Source: Bacillus sp. SM2101
GTDB lineage: Bacteria; Bacillota; Bacilli; Bacillales; SM2101
Assembly: GCF_018588585.1 (NCBI RefSeq)
Contig: NZ_JAEUFG010000014.1
Coordinates: 1 to 64,000 of the forward strand
Length of the DNA stretch: 64,000 nt
Direction of reading: 5' to 3'
Shown one piece after another: positions 8,113 through 16,640 of the stretch. A program made the translations under genes and the position numbers. Within the stretch, counting starts at the first letter, position 1. The number at the start of each line of letters is the position of its first letter. Under the pieces are notes generated by a model. It had not been told where the DNA came from. It did no database searches and worked only from the letters and a program-made list of their open reading frames with translations.

Positions 8113-9012
8113 ATGCGTTCATTTTTTAAAAAATCTTTAGCAATGATTTTATCTGTTTGTATAGTATTGATGAATTTAGGTTCGACAAATATAGCAAGAG
8201 CAGATGATGCTGATAAAGAAAATGAAATAGATTACAAGGTAGTAGAAACAAGTGATGATCTTGTGACTGTAATGACAGAGTATAAAGGTGATGAGCTTTA
8301 TGCTACTTTAGATAAAACTACTAATGAAGTTACATTAGAAACAGTTGAAAAACCTAAAAGCTTATTAAAAAATGGTGAGGAAAAAAGAACAAAATATAGG
8401 GTAGAAGTTGAAGAAGCACACACAAATGGATATATTTTAGCAACAGTAATTGACGATAAAAGTAAAGAAAAAATTAAAATTGAAAAAGGTGAAAACAAAG
8501 GAAAAGAGAAAATTGATAAAGAAAAAGAAGAAGAAAATATCGTAGTTGCTCAAATACCTTTATTAGCTGGTGCAATCATAGAGTGGGGGGCTGCGGGTTT
8601 ACTGGCTGCATTATTTGCAGAAGCAGCATCAATAGCAATAGCTGGAATCATAGCGTATGAGATTGCAGAAGCATGGGAAGAGATGAATAAGTCTAAATAT
8701 GATTATTGGACAGCAAATTTAGACGAAGATAAAACTGATGTATTTATTGGGCCTGCAATCCCGAATAGAAGTGCTGCTATTGAATGGATACAAGTAGCAA
8801 ACTCTGAAGAAAATAATGTTTGGGCTAGAACTAAGGATAAGGCTATTGATATTGCGAAAAATAGTGGTAAGATAGAAACTTATATTTAACATTCAAACTC
8901 TCAGCACGGAGAAGGTTATTACATGCACTATCATCCAGTAGATACTGCAACTTGGTACTGCAGTTATTGGGGAAATAAACAAAATAGAAAAAATCACGTT
9001 TGGTATTGGTAA
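8113..9012 (+). pseudogene. Secreted putative toxin-like protein with an in-frame UAA
   Basis: The first 258 codons encode a signal peptide (MRSFFKKSLAMILSVCIVLM), a charged region, an Ala-rich hydrophobic helix (GAIIEWGAAGLLAALFAEAA) and a C-terminal domain. A TAA at 8887 interrupts the frame, which then continues uninterrupted for 40 codons: HSNSQHGEGYYMHYHP, ending NHVWYW, with a TAA at 9010. The HYHP-type ending is common in C-terminal domains of polymorphic or SAR2788-like putative toxins, so the natural product was probably 299 residues. GAGGAGAT precedes the ATG. It may have been processed by the adjacent protease, but that is inference. Confidence 0.55.
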
Positions 9013-9106
9013 ATTAAAGGGAGGGGCGATCTTATGAGTAGTAGTTTTACTTATAGATGCCCTTTTTGAGTTTTAAAAACAAATAGTATAAAAGAAAGAG
9101 TATAAT

Positions 9107-9729
9107 ATGATTAAAGTTATCGCATCTTTAACTATGACCATTGACCACATAGGACAAATATTTTACCCTGATATTACTATATTGACTTTAATAGGGCGTT
9201 TATCGTTTCCCTTATTCACATGGGGGATCGCATCCGGAATTAAGCGTACACAAAACTTTAAACGCTATGCGTTACGATTATTCTTATTGGCAATTATATC
9301 TCAAGTGCCATATTATTATTTATTTAATAATGATTATATAAATGTGGTCTTCACCTTATTATCGGGACTTATTATTTTAATAATATTTGAAACCAGATTA
9401 AATATTGTTATTAAATATATAAGTATATGTACTATTGCATTAATAAGTGATGCGCTTTTTTTTTGAATATGGAATTTATGGTCTTGCTTTAATTTTTATC
9501 TTCTACATTTTTTACAATAAATTATATCAAGTTCTTTTCTTTCAAATAATAGCTACATTTGCAGGAATATATATATGGATTTCATTCATTTCAACTATTT
9601 TCAATTCTATCGATTTTTGTAATTATATTCTTAGAAAAATATGATTATAAGCTTCCTTGGTTGTTTCAGTACTTTTTCTATCCTGTTCATATGATTGTAT
9701 TACTAATATTATCTAAAATTATTATTTAG
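9107..9729 (+). pseudogene. TraX family membrane protein, two frameshifts
   Basis: The start (MIKVIASLTMTIDHIGQIF, then GRLSFPLFTWGIASG) matches TraX-family membrane acyltransferases. The frame breaks at a run of nine Ts (9456-9464), and restoring eight Ts continues FFEYGIYGLALIFIFYIFY. A second shift near 9600 leads to KLPWLFQYFFYPVHMIVLL, the typical TraX C-terminus, with a TAG at 9727. Together the pieces give a full-length (~205-residue) multi-spanning protein. TraX acetylates F-pilin in conjugative plasmids; chromosomal Bacillus members are uncharacterised. Confidence 0.8.
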
Positions 9730-9739
9730 AAAGGGTGAT

Positions 9740-10378
9740 ATGGTGAAATATATTACTAATGAAATATATGAAAAAAAAGCAATTAATGAATTTTTTGATT
9801 TAATGGATATCTTTGATTCAGAGAATGATGACGCAAACTTAGAAAAAACCATACTTCAAGAATTCCAAATGGTCAAACCTTTTTTACTAAAACATGTGGG
9901 TGACTCTATATTGAACAATTTTTCACTTAATAGTGTTACTTGTTTTTCTGAGGAATCAATGGCCTTTGTAAATAATTGGAGAGAGCGTTTTCAATTAGAG
10001 ATTAAAGAGTGTAGTGAACAATATAATCTATATTATAAATCAATTGAACGAAAACTACCAAAAAATGCAATTAATTTAGTGAAGACATATTTTCATGATG
10101 CAATGATAATTGCCTATAATCAAACTGATAAAAACACCGTAACAATCTCTTTAGATTGCTATGGAACTACTTTGATTGTTTTCACAGGTGTAAAATTTTT
10201 TTCTTTCTCAAAAATAAATCAGGGTATATTTTGGTTAGATCATGAAATATATTTGTCTGATATTGGGGATTTTGAATTAAGAGTTTCTATAGAAACAGGA
10301 AATGTTAGAAAAGATGAGTTTTGTATTGTAGCTGATGATGTTATTTTTGAAAAAGGAAAGACATTTATATCTGAATAA
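9740..10378 (+). CDS. Hypothetical cytosolic protein, DUF4085-like
   Basis: The 212-residue soluble protein begins MVKYITNEIYEKKAINEFFD. It has an acidic helical N-terminal half and a beta-rich C-terminal half with FWLDHEIYLSDIGDFELRVS. This layout resembles Firmicutes DUF4085 proteins, but the match is from memory. AAAGGGTGAT precedes the ATG, and a GTG one codon on is an alternative start. It lies 10 bases after the TraX stop, so the two may have been cotranscribed. Confidence 0.55.
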   Translation: MVKYITNEIYEKKAINEFFDLMDIFDSENDDANLEKTILQEFQMVKPFLLKHVGDSILNNFSLNSVTCFSEESMAFVNNWRERFQLEIKECSEQYNLYYKSIERKLPKNAINLVKTYFHDAMIIAYNQTDKNTVTISLDCYGTTLIVFTGVKFFSFSKINQGIFWLDHEIYLSDIGDFELRVSIETGNVRKDEFCIVADDVIFEKGKTFISE

Positions 10379-10719
10379 TTGATGGTCTACCACAATCGAA
10401 GTTGATTTTTGAATTTGTAGTTTTTCGCAACTTGATGAAGAAGTTCTTAAACTGAACTGTAGCACTCCACTATTTAAGTAGGGCTAAAGACAGTGCTCTT
10501 TTACAGCCTTAGCATTTAATTGTTTTATCTAAATATCTAGATAACTCCAGTGGATTAAAAGCTCTATTAATACAATAAAAGATATTAAATTACACATCTT
10601 TCTGCTAGAAGGGTTTTTATGGTACTATTTACTGTGAATATATAATATAAGATTGATTATATCGTAAAAGTCCTACAATTTTGTAACCGTTGATATTTGC
10701 AGAAGCAAGATATCAACTC
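10379..10719. other. Intergenic, no supportable gene
   Basis: This AT-rich stretch with many stops contains GCACTCCACT and AGTGCTC, which form a weak hairpin at about 10463-10500. No coding remnant is recognised. Confidence 0.4.
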
Positions 10720-10753
10720 CACGAAAAACAGCCCTGCAAAGCATGTGGGGCTG
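10720..10753 (-). terminator. Terminator of YolD relic, copy 2
   Basis: This is the same CAGCCCCACATGCTTTGCAG / GGCTG hairpin with a minus-strand T-tract as at 3279 and 16607. Confidence 0.7.
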
Positions 10754-11064
10754 TTATATTATTTGTATGTTTATTATGTCCTAAAATTTAAGCTTATGTA
10801 TTTCCTCAAATTTATCCATAATTCTGATATGCTTATTGAGTTGGTCAATAAAATGAATATGTCCCATACAAGGTTTGAATGATCCATCCTCAAAATATGT
10901 AACAGTTACCTCTCTTATAAACTAAATAGCTTCAAGGATTATATTGTTTATTTCTTCTATTTCATGCTCATCTAAGACAGGCTTTTCCACTTTATAATAT
11001 CCTTTGCTACTTTCATCATTTTCATTTGTTCCGGCTGTATAAAAGCTGGCATCCAGTTCACAAT
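10754..11064 (-). pseudogene. YolD-like protein, decayed copy 2
   Basis: Read on the minus strand, MPAFIQPEQMKMMKVAK, KPVLDEHEIEEINN and YFEDGSFKPCMGHIHFIDQL follow the order of the intact YolD gene at 16641. A frameshift lies near 11000 and in-frame stops replace residues in LEAI*F and LKF*D. The SOS-type box upstream and the terminator downstream are kept, so the whole transcription unit was duplicated and only the coding part has decayed. Confidence 0.8.
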
Positions 11065-11075
11065 CCCTCTATATA

Positions 11076-11089
11076 CGAAATTATGTTCG
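11076..11089. promoter_or_regulatory. LexA/DinR-type SOS box
   Basis: CGAAATTATGTTCG is close to the Bacillus consensus CGAACRNRYGTTYC. It lies directly upstream of the YolD relic, as the boxes at 17000 and 17029 do for the intact gene. The remaining sequence to 11397 has no gene. Confidence 0.6.
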
Positions 11090-11397
11090 GATAGTGAAGA
11101 CTAAGTTAAAAATTATAGTGATTTTCCTACACGACTAATGGATAATTTTTATAATTTGTTATTGGATAGGATAGTCATACTACCTCCTCTTTACTTTCAT
11201 GATTAAAGGCTTTTTTTATTTTGCATTTATTATCCTATAGTACGTGAATGAAAAGATGTTTTTGTTTGAGGGCGCTCTAGCAACACTATTATAGAAAATA
11301 TATTATTTTTTACTAATAAATCCAATTATTATCAATTTATATTAACTTAAGTCAAGGTTATTGATATATTAATAGTATAGAAGGAGGTGAAAGAATA

Positions 11398-11643
11398 ATG
11401 GACATGGAAACTTGGGAGAGGATACATAGAATCACAGCATGGTCGGTAGGAATACTGGTAGGATTAACATCCATTATAAAAAACTTACTAGACCTAAAAG
11501 ACAGAAGAAAAAACTACAACAAGAAAAACGCATTCCGATTAAGGAATAACGCTAATACTCAAAGTAAGGTAGGAGCAGGTTCGACTCTCCTCCAACCTTA
11601 CTATCATTATACCATGTCCGTTAAAATTCATGAAAAAAACTGA
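11398..11643 (+). CDS. Small membrane protein, candidate type I toxin
   Basis: The 81-residue protein starts at ATG 11398 after AAGGAGGTGAAAG, a near-perfect ribosome site. It has one hydrophobic segment (AWSVGILVGLTSIIKNLL) and then a basic stretch (KDRRKNYNKKNAFRLR). Its 3' half overlaps a strong antisense unit on the minus strand (11521-11614) with a promoter, two hairpins and a terminator. A small hydrophobic protein with a convergent antisense RNA over its 3' end is the plan of Bacillus type I toxin-antitoxins such as txpA/ratA and bsrG/SR4. The protein is not similar to those by eye, so the toxin role is inference. Confidence 0.6.
   Translation: MDMETWERIHRITAWSVGILVGLTSIIKNLLDLKDRRKNYNKKNAFRLRNNANTQSKVGAGSTLLQPYYHYTMSVKIHEKN
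11521..11599 (-). ncRNA. Putative antisense RNA to the 11398 gene
   Basis: An RNA starting near 11599 would contain a first hairpin, where AGTAAGGT and ACCTTACT (plus GGAG/CTCC) enclose a loop with GGTTCGACT. A second hairpin at 11529-11551 (ATTCC / GGAAT) is followed by TTTTTCTT, a proper intrinsic terminator. Its length would be about 79 nt, fully complementary to the coding region. Confidence 0.55.
11606..11614 (-). promoter_or_regulatory. Extended -10 promoter for the antisense RNA
   Basis: The minus strand reads TGGTATAAT, a consensus -10 with the TGN extension. The -35 region is weak, as is common for extended -10 promoters. Transcription would head into the 11398 gene. Confidence 0.55.
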
Positions 11644-11801
11644 TACTTTCCACATTGTTTTTCTCGTATTGTTTATATTTCACTTTGCGTCATTAGACTA
11701 TAAAAGTCCAACCAGTCTAGATATTATTGCATCTATTTAAGCTGGGGTATGGCTGCTAACGGCAGCAATTTCCCTGTGGTTAAGAAGGAGGATTAAGCAG
11801 C

Positions 11802-12038
11802 ATGACAACTAATGGACTTACTTTTAAAAACAAGGAAGAGCTAAAGATGTTTATAGCTGAAGAGATAATAAATACGTCTGAAGCAATCGAGATCCTCGGT
11901 TGCTCCAGGCAAAATTTAAATGATCTGGTCAATAGAGGTGTTTTAACACCGATTAAGGAAATGGTACGTGATAAGTTATTTTTTAAGTTAGACGTGTTAG
12001 AAAGAAAACGAGCTACTATTGCAAGGAAACAAAAGTAA
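11802..12038 (+). CDS. HTH (excisionase-like) DNA-binding protein
   Basis: The 78-residue protein has NKEELKMFIAEEIINTSEAI followed by the helix-turn-helix EILGCSRQNLNDLVNRGVLT. A tail then carries LFFKLDVLERKRA. The same order of motifs recurs in the proteins at 13441 and 13884, so this is a three-member paralogous set. Such proteins often control excision or regulate mobile elements. AAGGAGGAT precedes the ATG. No partner integrase is intact nearby. Confidence 0.7.
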   Translation: MTTNGLTFKNKEELKMFIAEEIINTSEAIEILGCSRQNLNDLVNRGVLTPIKEMVRDKLFFKLDVLERKRATIARKQK

Positions 12039-12227
12039 TGTTTTAGTTTATTTGAAAGACAAGTAGGAATTAGGAAACAAGTGATGAAAGAACTAAACTT
12101 GATAATTAGAAATATTTGAGTTCCGGAGATAATCTTGAAATGAATAGTTTAGCTTTAGAATCTGAAATTAATGGATAAGGAAGTTAAACGAGTCTGACGA
12201 GAATTTCTTTTAGAGATAGGATGAAAA

Positions 12228-12831
12228 ATGAACAAAAGATTAATAATTTTTATATTTATTCTATGTGTTTTATATATTAATACAGGTGAGGCAGTCTTAA
12301 CACATTCAGGACGTACAGATTCTAATGGAGGACATACTTGTAGAACTAACTGCAGTAGTTATGACTTAAGTTATGGTCAATATCATTTTCATAATGGAAC
12401 GTGATCATCAAACACCCCAAGTAACTCTTATACTCCGAGTGATTTTACTACTAACAACATTGATATTAATGATACGAACTTTGTAGTATATCTATTTTGG
12501 GGAATAGTTATTTTTATTGTAGTTATATATTTATATAATTCTGAGAAAAAAGCACACCCCCCCACAGGAAAATATAAAAATAAACTCCACGAAAGAAAAT
12601 TCAAAGGATATAATAGATCATTTTGAACAATTTGGTGATTGTCCAAGTTGTACTAATGGAATTTTAATTAAACGAAAGAGAAGAAAAGATAGCGGAAATT
12701 TTATAGGTTGTAGTAAATATCCGAATTGTAAGTATACCGAATCCATAAGAGTATGCAGAAGGTGTATTTTAGATAAGAGAAAACAAGAATTCTATGATTC
12801 TAATTTAAAGTCTAAATTTGGATTTATTTGA
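12228..12831 (+). pseudogene. YHYH-domain and topoisomerase-type zinc-finger protein, broken
   Basis: From ATG 12228 a signal peptide is followed by HSGRTDSNGGHTCRTNCSSY and YGQYHFHNG, a YHYH-type domain. A TGA at 12402 stops the frame, but the same frame continues with a Ser/Thr linker and a membrane segment (FVVYLFWGIVIFIVVIYLY). After a run of seven Cs at about 12550 the frame shifts to DCPSCTNGILIKRKRRKDSG, then GCSKYPNCKYT and CRRC, a four-Cys topoisomerase-type zinc finger. The fusion of an extracytoplasmic YHYH domain, a transmembrane helix and an intracellular zinc finger is known in phage-linked hypothetical proteins. This copy has at least two lesions. Confidence 0.7.
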
Positions 12832-13276
12832 AATAAATGCAAAAATTAACCGTTTTGTGCAGTGTGTATTTGAGAGTAGGCAGTATCAATAACTATTTTA
12901 GTGTTAATGAAGGAGACGGAGGGGAGAGTTTATTTTCGTCTTCATTATTAACTAAAATAGTATTGACTACTTAAGTAAGGCAATAAATATAACAAAATTA
13001 ACATTTTTTCGAAAAAACAAAAATTTCAAATATACACTACTGACTATTGTCATGGGAGTTAGTATAATTTAGAACAGAAAGGAAGTGAACAAAGGTGGTT
13101 GGTTTGAAAAATACATATTCCTTTAGTTATTCAGGAACAAAAGAATTTAGAAAGATCAAGTGAAGAAAGACAATAAAAAGCAGCAAAAGAAACGGAAACA
13201 CTAGGCCATAAGGAAGAACGGGCTTACATACTTCTTTCATCTAATAGTAGACTATATTCAACCACCTTATATAATT
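12832..13276. other. Gap with coding debris
   Basis: At about 12868-12975 a long imperfect inverted repeat (GCAGTATCAATAACTATTTT with AAAATAGTATTGACTAC) brackets the sequence TGAAGGAGACGGAGGGG. At 13094-13200 there is broken coding debris. No intact gene is present. Confidence 0.35.
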
Positions 13277-13435
13277 ATGAAAAGAATTAATTTGACAGAT
13301 ATTTTGTTCTTGGTCTTATTTTTAGCTTGGATCTCTGATTTAGATTTTTCGAATATGACTGTATTAAAGTGGATCGGAGTCACTGCAGTTGGAGTTTGGT
13401 TTATACTACTCTTAATAAAATTATTGGAAAGGTGA
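13277..13435 (+). CDS. Small two-segment membrane protein
   Basis: The 52-residue frame begins MKRINLTDILFLVLFLAWIS and has a second hydrophobic segment (WIGVTAVGVWFILLLIKLL) ending LLER. Nearly all of it is membrane. It ends five bases before the start of the next HTH gene and carries that gene's GGAAAGGTGA ribosome site in its last codons, so the two are probably cotranscribed. Its own ribosome site is weak. The family is not recognised. Confidence 0.55.
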   Translation: MKRINLTDILFLVLFLAWISDLDFSNMTVLKWIGVTAVGVWFILLLIKLLER

Positions 13436-13440
13436 TTTTT

Positions 13441-13713
13441 ATGAAGTACAGTTTTAACAGCAAAAAAGAATTGATTGAATTTATCCAGGATGAAATATTG
13501 ACCACTCCTGAAGCAATTGAATATTTGGGGATCTCAAAACAAGCCTTAAACAAGGCGGTTTTTCATGGAAAAGTAACTCCTGTAAAAGAAGTACCACGAA
13601 TTAAGCTATTTTTAAAATCAGACTTGGATGTTCGAAGAAAAGAAGCTGAGGAGTTAAGGAAAAAATATAGACCGTATGATGATAAAAACGGTGAATTCCC
13701 TATACAACATTAA
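13441..13713 (+). CDS. HTH (excisionase-like) DNA-binding protein, paralogue 2
   Basis: The 90-residue protein reads NSKKELIEFIQDEILTTPEAI, then the helix-turn-helix EYLGISKQALNKAVFHGKVT and a basic tail RKEAEELRKKYRPYDD. It is closely related to the next gene (shared EELRKKYRPY tail) and more distantly to the one at 11802. The ATG at 13441 follows GGAAAGGTGATTTTT; an upstream in-frame start at 13369 lies within the preceding small gene and is not used here. Confidence 0.75.
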   Translation: MKYSFNSKKELIEFIQDEILTTPEAIEYLGISKQALNKAVFHGKVTPVKEVPRIKLFLKSDLDVRRKEAEELRKKYRPYDDKNGEFPIQH

Positions 13714-13883
13714 TAAGGAGAGTAACAATTAGGCTGTATAAAAACTACAAACATGATCCGGTTGTTGGGGAAGTAGTAGCTAATTTTACCACTGTCCAAT
13801 AGGCAATCAAGTAAAAAATATCAGATGTAAGTCAAGTAATATTATAAAGAACCTCAAATACAACAACTCAGGAGATGATCTAT

Positions 13884-14150
13884 ATGAAGTACCATTTATA
13901 CACAAGGGAAGAAGTAGAAAAGTTCATCATAGAGGAAGTATTAACAACGTCTGAAGCTATCAAAATCCTTGGAGTCACCAGACAAAGAATGAGTCAGCTT
14001 ATCAGTTCTGGTAAATTAACTCCAGTTAAAAAATTGCGTGGAGATAGCTTGTTTCTGCGTGTTGATATTGAAGCTAAAAAAGCAGAGCTTGAAGAATTAA
14101 GGAAGAAGTATAGACCGTATGAACAAGATGACCTAAAAGGAGCTAAATAA
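13884..14150 (+). CDS. HTH (excisionase-like) DNA-binding protein, paralogue 3
   Basis: The 88-residue protein reads TREEVEKFIIEEVLTTSEAI, then KILGVTRQRMSQLISSGKLT as the helix-turn-helix and AELEELRKKYRPYEQDD at the end. ATG 13884 is preferred because AGGAGATGA lies eight bases upstream. It ends two bases before the Xre-type regulator, so these two form an operon. The 13714-13883 gap holds untranslatable debris (LYKNYKHDPVVGEVVANFTT) between the two paralogues. Confidence 0.75.
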   Translation: MKYHLYTREEVEKFIIEEVLTTSEAIKILGVTRQRMSQLISSGKLTPVKKLRGDSLFLRVDIEAKKAELEELRKKYRPYEQDDLKGAK

Positions 14151-14152
14151 AA

Positions 14153-14356
14153 ATGCAGGAAGTCAACTCTAAACTATCAAAGATATTAAGAGAAAGAAAC
14201 ATGACACAAAGGGAATTAGCGAATCTATCTGGTGTTACTCAGGCTACAATCTCAAGATTTGATAGAAATTCTAGGTTTGAAGCTAAACACCTTTTTGCAA
14301 TTTCAAGAGCATTAGATACTACTATTGAAGAACTATTTGAGGTAATGGAAGAATAG
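14153..14356 (+). CDS. Xre-family transcriptional regulator
   Basis: The 67-residue protein is a single Cro/C1-type helix-turn-helix domain: LSKILRERNMTQRELANLSG, VTQATISRF, then HLFAISRALDTTIEELFEV. It is typical of small phage or ICE repressors. It starts two bases after the previous stop, with AAAGGAG inside the preceding gene as its ribosome site. It probably regulates this block together with the three excisionase-like proteins. Confidence 0.85.
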   Translation: MQEVNSKLSKILRERNMTQRELANLSGVTQATISRFDRNSRFEAKHLFAISRALDTTIEELFEVMEE

Positions 14357-14554
14357 GTGTTGATGTCAAGTATATCAGCGCTCTTTTTAACACAACAGTA
14401 ATATAAGAAGAGTTATCAAATTGTGCTGTAAAAAATAAATATAAAAAAATGATCAGAATGCTGAGAAAGTTGTAGTAGAATTAAATATTTTATAAAATGT
14501 TCTATCGTATCATGGTAAGTTAGTATTTCAAATACCATGTCTTTTTCGATATAA

Positions 14555-15130
14555 ACATTTTCACCAGATGATATTATTCTCACATGGGTAAAAATTGAAT
14601 ATAGTACATTTAAGGCTTTGGAAAGACATCTTTATAAAGAGTATCTTATTAAACCATTTGGTGAAGTAGATTCGCTCGTTGCTGTTGCTAATACAATTTT
14701 AAATAGAAGAAAGAGTAGGGCAGGAAGGAGTTTAGAGCATCATGTTGATTTCTTATTCTCTTCTTTTAATCTACCTTCCTCACATCCAGGTATATCTGAA
14801 GGAAACAACAAACCAGATTTTCTTCTACCAAGTAATGCTGCCTATATAGATACATCGTATTATGCAAATGATTTAATCTTCTTAGGTTCCAAAACAACTT
14901 GTAAGGATAGATGGAGACAGATATTGAATGAGGCGAATAGAATACCAGAAAAACACCTGTTAACATTACAACAAGGGATATCCTCAAACCAATTTGATGA
15001 AATGGCAGAGGAAAAGGTAACATTAGTAGTTCCTAAACCTTATCACTCAATGTATCCTGCAGAATATCAAGACCGTTTATGGACCATTGAAAAATTTATA
15101 CACTTTGTTAAAGGTAAATATATAAAGTAA
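14555..15130 (+). pseudogene. EcoRII-type restriction endonuclease, C-terminal fragment
   Basis: The open frame after a TAA at 14552 reads FSPDDIILTWVKIEYSTFKA, NRRKSRAGRSLEHHVDFLF, KPDFLLPSNAAYID, GSKTTCKDRWRQILNEANRI and TLVVPKPYHSMYP. This is the EcoRII C-terminal PD-(D/E)XK catalytic domain, with the RAGRSLE, PDF and TCKDRWR segments in family order. The N-terminal effector-binding domain and any normal start are missing; the first possible start is TTG 14618. No cytosine methyltransferase is present. Isolated EcoRII-C can cleave, so a shortened protein is conceivable, but an orphan remnant is more likely. Confidence 0.75.
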
Positions 15131-15610
15131 CTACAGATAACAAAATAGGAGGGGCTTATAGTACAGAAAAGTTCTATCTTTTGTAATTCACCACTATAAA
15201 ATTAGAACTATTATATAGATTTTTTCTGTTAAGGTCAATTAAAGCAGTTAAATATATATGATGTTTAACTTTCTAGTTCAAAGTTAGAATTTATTTCATA
15301 GGCTACCTCTAAGAGTTTTTCTTTTTTTCGGATCTGCTGACCATTTGTTGACAAATTGTTGACAAAATCCTTCAACAATAACCCAAAGTGCTACGAAATA
15401 ATCAGATAAGTAACTTATGAAAGCACTATAAAACTGGGTTTTGTCCAAGTTTAGCCTGCTCTATCAAACCATGATTGCCACCTTGGCATGGTGGAGGTCA
15501 ACCTGTTTGGTCACCATAATTAAAACGTACAAACCTCTTGAAATATATGGTATTTTAGTTTTGTTTGGTAATCATCGTTGTGGAATCATGTCAGTGGTGT
15601 TTTAACGTAT
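15131..15610. other. Gap with a 35-codon minus-strand tail
   Basis: On the minus strand at about 15270-15375 an open tail reads DFVNNLSTNGQQIRKKEKLL and ends FELES. It is reminiscent of the end of a phage-type protein but cannot be assigned. A small inverted repeat (GCCACCTTGGCATGGTGG) lies at 15477-15496. Nothing else is supportable. Confidence 0.3.
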
Positions 15611-15790
15611 TTAAAATGAACCAATTCTAGCATTTAAATCAAATTGGTCGACCCTAGGTAAACTCGGTTGAAATGCCTGAGAAAATCCAGATTGAAAAGC
15701 AAGATTATCTCCCATGCTGTAACATCTTGTTTTTTCAAATAAAATGATAACTAAAAGAATAAATAAAACCAAAACTAAAACTGCGTCCAT
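15611..15790 (-). CDS. Small single-pass membrane protein
   Basis: The 59-residue protein has one N-terminal membrane helix (VLVLVLFILLVIILF). A 38-residue tail follows with LAFQSGFSQAFQPSLPR and ends ARIGSF. ATG 15790 follows AAAAGGGGGG with good spacing. No family is recognised. It lies alone between phage-like remnants. Confidence 0.5.
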   Translation of the reverse strand: MDAVLVLVLFILLVIILFEKTRCYSMGDNLAFQSGFSQAFQPSLPRVDQFDLNARIGSF

Positions 15791-15851
15791 AAAAATCCCC
15801 CCTTTTAACATGATGTAATATATACTATGTCGAAGAATCTACTTTGTCACG

Positions 15852-16565
15852 ATGGTTGTCCTAGGGAAGTACACATTTTTAATAGAAATATTTATGGAAC
15901 TTTTTTATCATCATATATTTATCGCATATGCTTTCTATTGTCGTTACGAACTAAAACAATTTAAAAAAATAGAAGCTGATTTAAATAAGGTGATAGAGAT
16001 AGATGAAAACTATTCAATCTATTACTATAATAGGTTGTTTATATACAAGAAATTAAATAAGCATCAAGAAGCAAAGTAGTATTATGAAAAATATATTCAA
16101 CTTAAGAGGCATCTAGTCTGGTGTCACAGTCCAGGAATGATGTCTTATCATTTGAGAGATTGCAATAAACATGCAATTGGTATTTGTCTTGTAGGTGACT
16201 TCCGATATGAAAAAACCACTCCAGAACTGGAACAATCGTTAGGTGACTTACATTCTGCATTAATTAAGGACATGACAAATGATAAGCAGATAAAAGGACA
16301 CAATGAGTTTCCAGTTTACTCTTGGAAAGCGTGTTCTGTTTTTAATTATAAGAAGGTACTTAAAAACAAGGAGATAGAATATATGAAACTAAAAAAGTGG
16401 CAATTTAATGAGTTGGCAGAGACTTATAATTTGGCTAGAGAACAAGGAATTATTACAAGTGATGAGTAGGAGAAGAAAGTATCAAAAGGTGAAATAACAA
16501 CGGATGAAGCGGTGTTTTTAAACACTGTAAATGTTGTCCGTCCTTTAAAATACGCATACAAATAA
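15852..16565 (+). pseudogene. N-acetylmuramoyl-L-alanine amidase remnant joined to a TPR remnant
   Basis: One reading frame runs through two stops. The first part carries a TPR-like segment (KIEADLNKVIEIDENYSIYY) and stops at TAG 16077. It continues YYEKYIQLKRH and then joins an Amidase_2/PGRP-type domain: HLRDCNKHAIGICLVGDF, LHSALIKD and IKGHNEFP, with CPG replaced by ACS. A second TAG at 16467 falls where Trp is likely (SDE*EKKVSKGEITTDEAVF) and the frame ends at 16565. The N-terminal half of the amidase is missing. This is a decayed phage-type endolysin or cell-wall amidase. Confidence 0.7.
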
Positions 16566-16606
16566 TAACAATTGCATAATATAAAATACAGCAAGATATT
16601 CACTCC

Positions 16607-16640
16607 ATGAAATAACAGCCCTGCAAAGCATGTGGGGCTG
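16607..16640 (-). terminator. Terminator of YolD gene
   Basis: A CAGCCCCACATGCTTTGCAG / GGCTG hairpin directly follows the YolD stop on the minus strand. The T-tract is interrupted (GGCTGTTATTTC) compared with the two relic copies. Confidence 0.65.

Noticed and set aside
9033-9068. Eleven-codon frame MSSSFTYRCPF after GGGAGGGG
   Set aside because: It has a good ribosome site but is too short to support as a gene. It may be the head of a truncated gene.
11565-11602. tRNA-like T-loop (GGTTCGACTC) in a hairpin
   Set aside because: No acceptor stem, anticodon arm or D-arm can be drawn around it. The sequence is better explained as the loop of the antisense RNA hairpin.
15477-15525. Possible tRNA 3' end or phage attachment site (GGCATGGTGGAGGTC)
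   Set aside because: It does not fold into a tRNA half and no second copy was found in the window.
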